A stretch of DNA of 7,663 nucleotides from Myxococcota bacterium (lineage in GTDB: Bacteria; Myxococcota; Polyangia; GCA-2747355; JAKLHH01). The translations under genes and the position numbers were made by a program. Within the stretch, counting starts at the first letter, position 1. Every line of letters begins with the position of its first letter. Positions 5,771 through 7,663 of this stretch are shown here, in pieces. The stretch spans positions 1 through 7,663 of the forward strand of contig JAKLHH010000333.1 in the NCBI GenBank assembly GCA_022710245.1, in the 5' to 3' direction. The notes beneath the pieces are model-generated. The model was not told the DNA's origin. It ran no database searches and was given only the letters and a program-made list of their open reading frames with translations.

Positions 5771-7585
5771 GTGGCTCAGCGAGTCGGACGTAACGACGCC
5801 TGCCCCTGCGGGAGCGGCGAGAAGTACAAGAGGTGCTGCATGGAGAAGGACGAGGCGCGCGAGCGCGAGACCCGCGCGGCCAGCGCGGCGGCGGTCGAGC
5901 CGGAGATGAGTCCCTACGAGCGCGCGAAGCTCGCCGAGCACGCGGAGGAGGGACGGTCGGGCCCGGGCTGGTCACCCTCGCGGGTTGCGAGGCTCGCGAC
6001 CGAGGACCTGGTCGGCCGGCTGCGGCGCTTCGGGATCGACGGCTCGCCGGAGGGCTTCGCGCGCGCTGCCGAGGGGCGCAGCAGCGCCTGGTCGATCGGC
6101 GCAGACCTGTGGGAGCCGCGGGCACGGAGCATGGGGGCAGAGGAGGCGGACCTCTTCTGCCTCGCCGCCTGCGAGCTCTGGCGCCGCTACCGTCCCGAGC
6201 AGCCGTCGGAGGAGATGATCGTCGACTGGACCGAGGAGGGCTACCAGGCGCGCGAGGAGGACGACGTCGCGGTGGCCTGCGAGCGCTGGCTCAGCATCTG
6301 GGAGTGGCTGCGCGGCCGACTCACGCCCGAGATGCGGCGGCTGGCCGACGCGGAGGCGCTCTTCACCGGCGAGGCGATGCCGATCTGGGTCGAGGACGTG
6401 GCCAGCGATCTTCACCTGGCGGCGCTCGAGGGAGAGCGTCCCCCGGCGGACGGGGTCCGCTTCTGCGAGGAGGTCCTCGCCCGCTTCCCCGACGAGGACG
6501 CGGAGGTGAAGGACGAGCTGCGCGTGCACCTCGCGCAGCTCCTCTGCCTCGCCGGCGACCGCGCGCGAGGGGAGGGCATGCTGCAGGAGCTGATCGGGCG
6601 GCGCCCCGACGAGGCGATCGGCTACGTGCGCCTCGCCGAGGCGCTGCTCGTCGACGAGGCCGAGGGGGCGCGCGAGAGGGCGCTCGAGCTCCTCGAGCAG
6701 GCGCTCGCGCGGCCGGTGGCCGACGCGGAGGAGTGGGAGCTCGAGCGGCGCTTGCGCGACCTGCGCCGGGCTGGCGGGCCGCTCCGCGAAGAGCTCGCCG
6801 CGCTCGGTGACGACGAGCTGCGGGCGCGGCTGGTCGCGCTCGGGGTCGACGCCTCGCCCGAGGGCTTCCGCGCGCTCGCGGCGCACCACGCGAGCGCCTG
6901 GGAGCTCGGCGAGGAGCTGGCTGGCGAGCGCCCGCGCTCCGAGCGCGACCTCGTCTGCCAGGCGGCGTGCGAGCTCTGGCGCCGGCTGCTGCCCGACCGC
7001 CCCTCGGAGGAGATGCTCCTCGACTGGCTCGAGGAGGGCTACCAGGAGATGGAGGAGGACGATCCGGCGGCGGCGTGCGAGGCCTGGCTGCCGCTGGTTC
7101 ACGCGCTCCTCGACGCGCTCCCGACCGAGCTCCACACCCTGGAGGCGATCGACGAGCACCTCGGCTGGCCGGTCTCCTGCTTCGAGTGGCTCACCGATCT
7201 GGGCGAGCTCCTCGGCATGGCGGCGCTCGAGGAGCCGCGCCACGCGGAGGCGGGGATCGCGCTCTTCGAGCAGCTCGCCGAGCAGCTCACCGAGGAGGAC
7301 CCGGAGCTGGTCGACGAGCTGCGCTGCGACCTCGCTGACCTCCTCTGCTTCTCCGGCGACCGGTCGCGCGGCGAGGCGATCTTCGAGGAGCTGATCGCGC
7401 GGCGGCCGGACGAGGGCATCGGCTACCTGCGCCTGGCGGACGCCCTCGCGCTCACCGAGCCCGGGGAGGCTGAGCTGGCGAGGGCGGCGGGGCTCCTGGA
7501 GCGGGCGCGGTCGCTGCCCGGCGTGCACCGCGACGACGTCGAGCCCCGGCTCGCCCAGCTGCGCAAGCTGATGCAGCAGAGCTGA
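5771..7585 (+). CDS. SEC-C motif protein with a duplicated helical module
   Basis: This is a 604-residue, acidic, cytoplasmic protein. Residues 6-23 are a classic SEC-C motif, GRNDACPCGSGEKYKRCC, with ligands C11, C13, C22 and C23; this small zinc-binding element is known from the SecA C-terminus and from many otherwise unrelated bacterial proteins. After a charged linker (24-75), two tandem copies of one module follow, about 76-345 and 346-604. Both hold, in order, DGSPEGF or DASPEGF, a helix ACELWRR, PSEEM, DW.EEGYQ, EEDD, a helix with ACE.WL, and a TPR-like stretch ending in RRPDE.IGY.RLA.AL. The SEC-C motif is not duplicated. I do not recognise a named family for the module; helical repeats suggest a protein-binding role. 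The start is the GTG with GGGAGG upstream. The last ten codons lie in a 52-bp tandem repeat. It is probably expressed alone from the promoter at 5690-5718. Confidence 0.83.
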   Translation: MAQRVGRNDACPCGSGEKYKRCCMEKDEARERETRAASAAAVEPEMSPYERAKLAEHAEEGRSGPGWSPSRVARLATEDLVGRLRRFGIDGSPEGFARAAEGRSSAWSIGADLWEPRARSMGAEEADLFCLAACELWRRYRPEQPSEEMIVDWTEEGYQAREEDDVAVACERWLSIWEWLRGRLTPEMRRLADAEALFTGEAMPIWVEDVASDLHLAALEGERPPADGVRFCEEVLARFPDEDAEVKDELRVHLAQLLCLAGDRARGEGMLQELIGRRPDEAIGYVRLAEALLVDEAEGARERALELLEQALARPVADAEEWELERRLRDLRRAGGPLREELAALGDDELRARLVALGVDASPEGFRALAAHHASAWELGEELAGERPRSERDLVCQAACELWRRLLPDRPSEEMLLDWLEEGYQEMEEDDPAAACEAWLPLVHALLDALPTELHTLEAIDEHLGWPVSCFEWLTDLGELLGMAALEEPRHAEAGIALFEQLAEQLTEEDPELVDELRCDLADLLCFSGDRSRGEAIFEELIARRPDEGIGYLRLADALALTEPGEAELARAAGLLERARSLPGVHRDDVEPRLAQLRKLMQQS

Positions 7586-7662
7586 CCCTCCGCGCCGAGC
7601 TGGCTCGCCCCTGCGCAAGCTCACGCAGCAGAGCGGCCCCTCCGCGCCGAGCTGGCTCGCCC
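7559..7662. repeat. 52-bp tandem repeat over the 3' end of gene 5
   Basis: The unit at 7559-7610 is repeated at 7611-7662 with four mismatches. The first copy carries the final codons and TGA of gene 5. In the second copy the in-frame ATG has become ACG and the TGA has become GGC. A further partial match, GGCTCGCCC, stands just before the first copy (7548-7556), as it does at both unit ends, so slippage or unequal exchange at this short word could have made the repeat. The array may continue past the window. No T tract is present, so I do not call it a terminator. Confidence 0.8.
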
Positions 7663-7663
7663 G

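Noticed and set aside
5972..7624. Long minus-strand open frame of 550 codons opposite the SEC-C gene
   Set aside because: It mirrors the codon bias of the plus-strand gene, has no recognisable domain or ribosome site, and the plus strand carries a clear SEC-C motif and internal duplication.
7586..7663. Intrinsic terminator after gene 5
   Set aside because: Only a five-bp stem with a two-base loop (CGAGC-TG-GCTCG) and no T tract; the stretch is better described as a tandem repeat.

Overview
The window is very GC-rich (about 70% by eye), with long spurious open frames on the strand opposite nearly every gene. The two secreted kelch proteins carry Asp/Ala/Pro/Gly-rich linkers after their signal peptides. 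Together with the density of paralogous accessory genes, this suggests a large-genome soil or environmental bacterium of the Myxococcota (former Deltaproteobacteria) type. That assignment rests on style and composition, not on a marker gene.

Layout. Positions 1-157 (minus strand) hold a 3' fragment of a kelch gene that continues beyond the left edge. Positions 162-1430 and 1513-2784 (minus strand) are two tandem paralogues of 422 and 423 residues. Each is predicted to be an exported, seven-bladed kelch beta-propeller. Both have nearly the same promoter architecture and almost the same leader length, so the unit was duplicated with its promoter. The left fragment looks like a third copy that has lost roughly 1 kb, including its promoter and first four blades. 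From 3015 onward the genes are on the plus strand. Gene 3 (3015-4004) is an exported or membrane-anchored protein with a ThuA/GATase-like alpha/beta domain and a C-terminal bacterial SH3 domain. Gene 4 (4075-5658) has an unrecognised N-terminal region of about 330 residues and a C-terminal Suppressor-of-fused (SUFU)-like domain. Gene 5 (5771-7585) has an N-terminal SEC-C zinc motif followed by two tandem copies of a helical, acidic module of about 265 residues.

Control. The kelch genes share a -35/-10 pair plus a 12-base block. Gene 5 has a good -35/-10 pair (TTGACG, 17 bp, TAGAAG) and two copies of a palindromic 15-mer set 31 bp apart, one inside the promoter spacer and one just past the likely start of transcription; this looks like a dual operator. 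Gene 4 has an AT-rich TATATA box so close to its ATG that a leaderless mRNA is possible. A 52-bp tandem repeat covers the 3' end of gene 5, including its stop codon, and runs to the right edge.

How they may work together. No pathway links all five genes. The left side is a surface/envelope propeller cluster. On the right, SUFU-like and SEC-C domains are both known from bacterial conflict and polymorphic-toxin neighbourhoods, but no toxin gene is visible here, so a conflict role is only a hypothesis.
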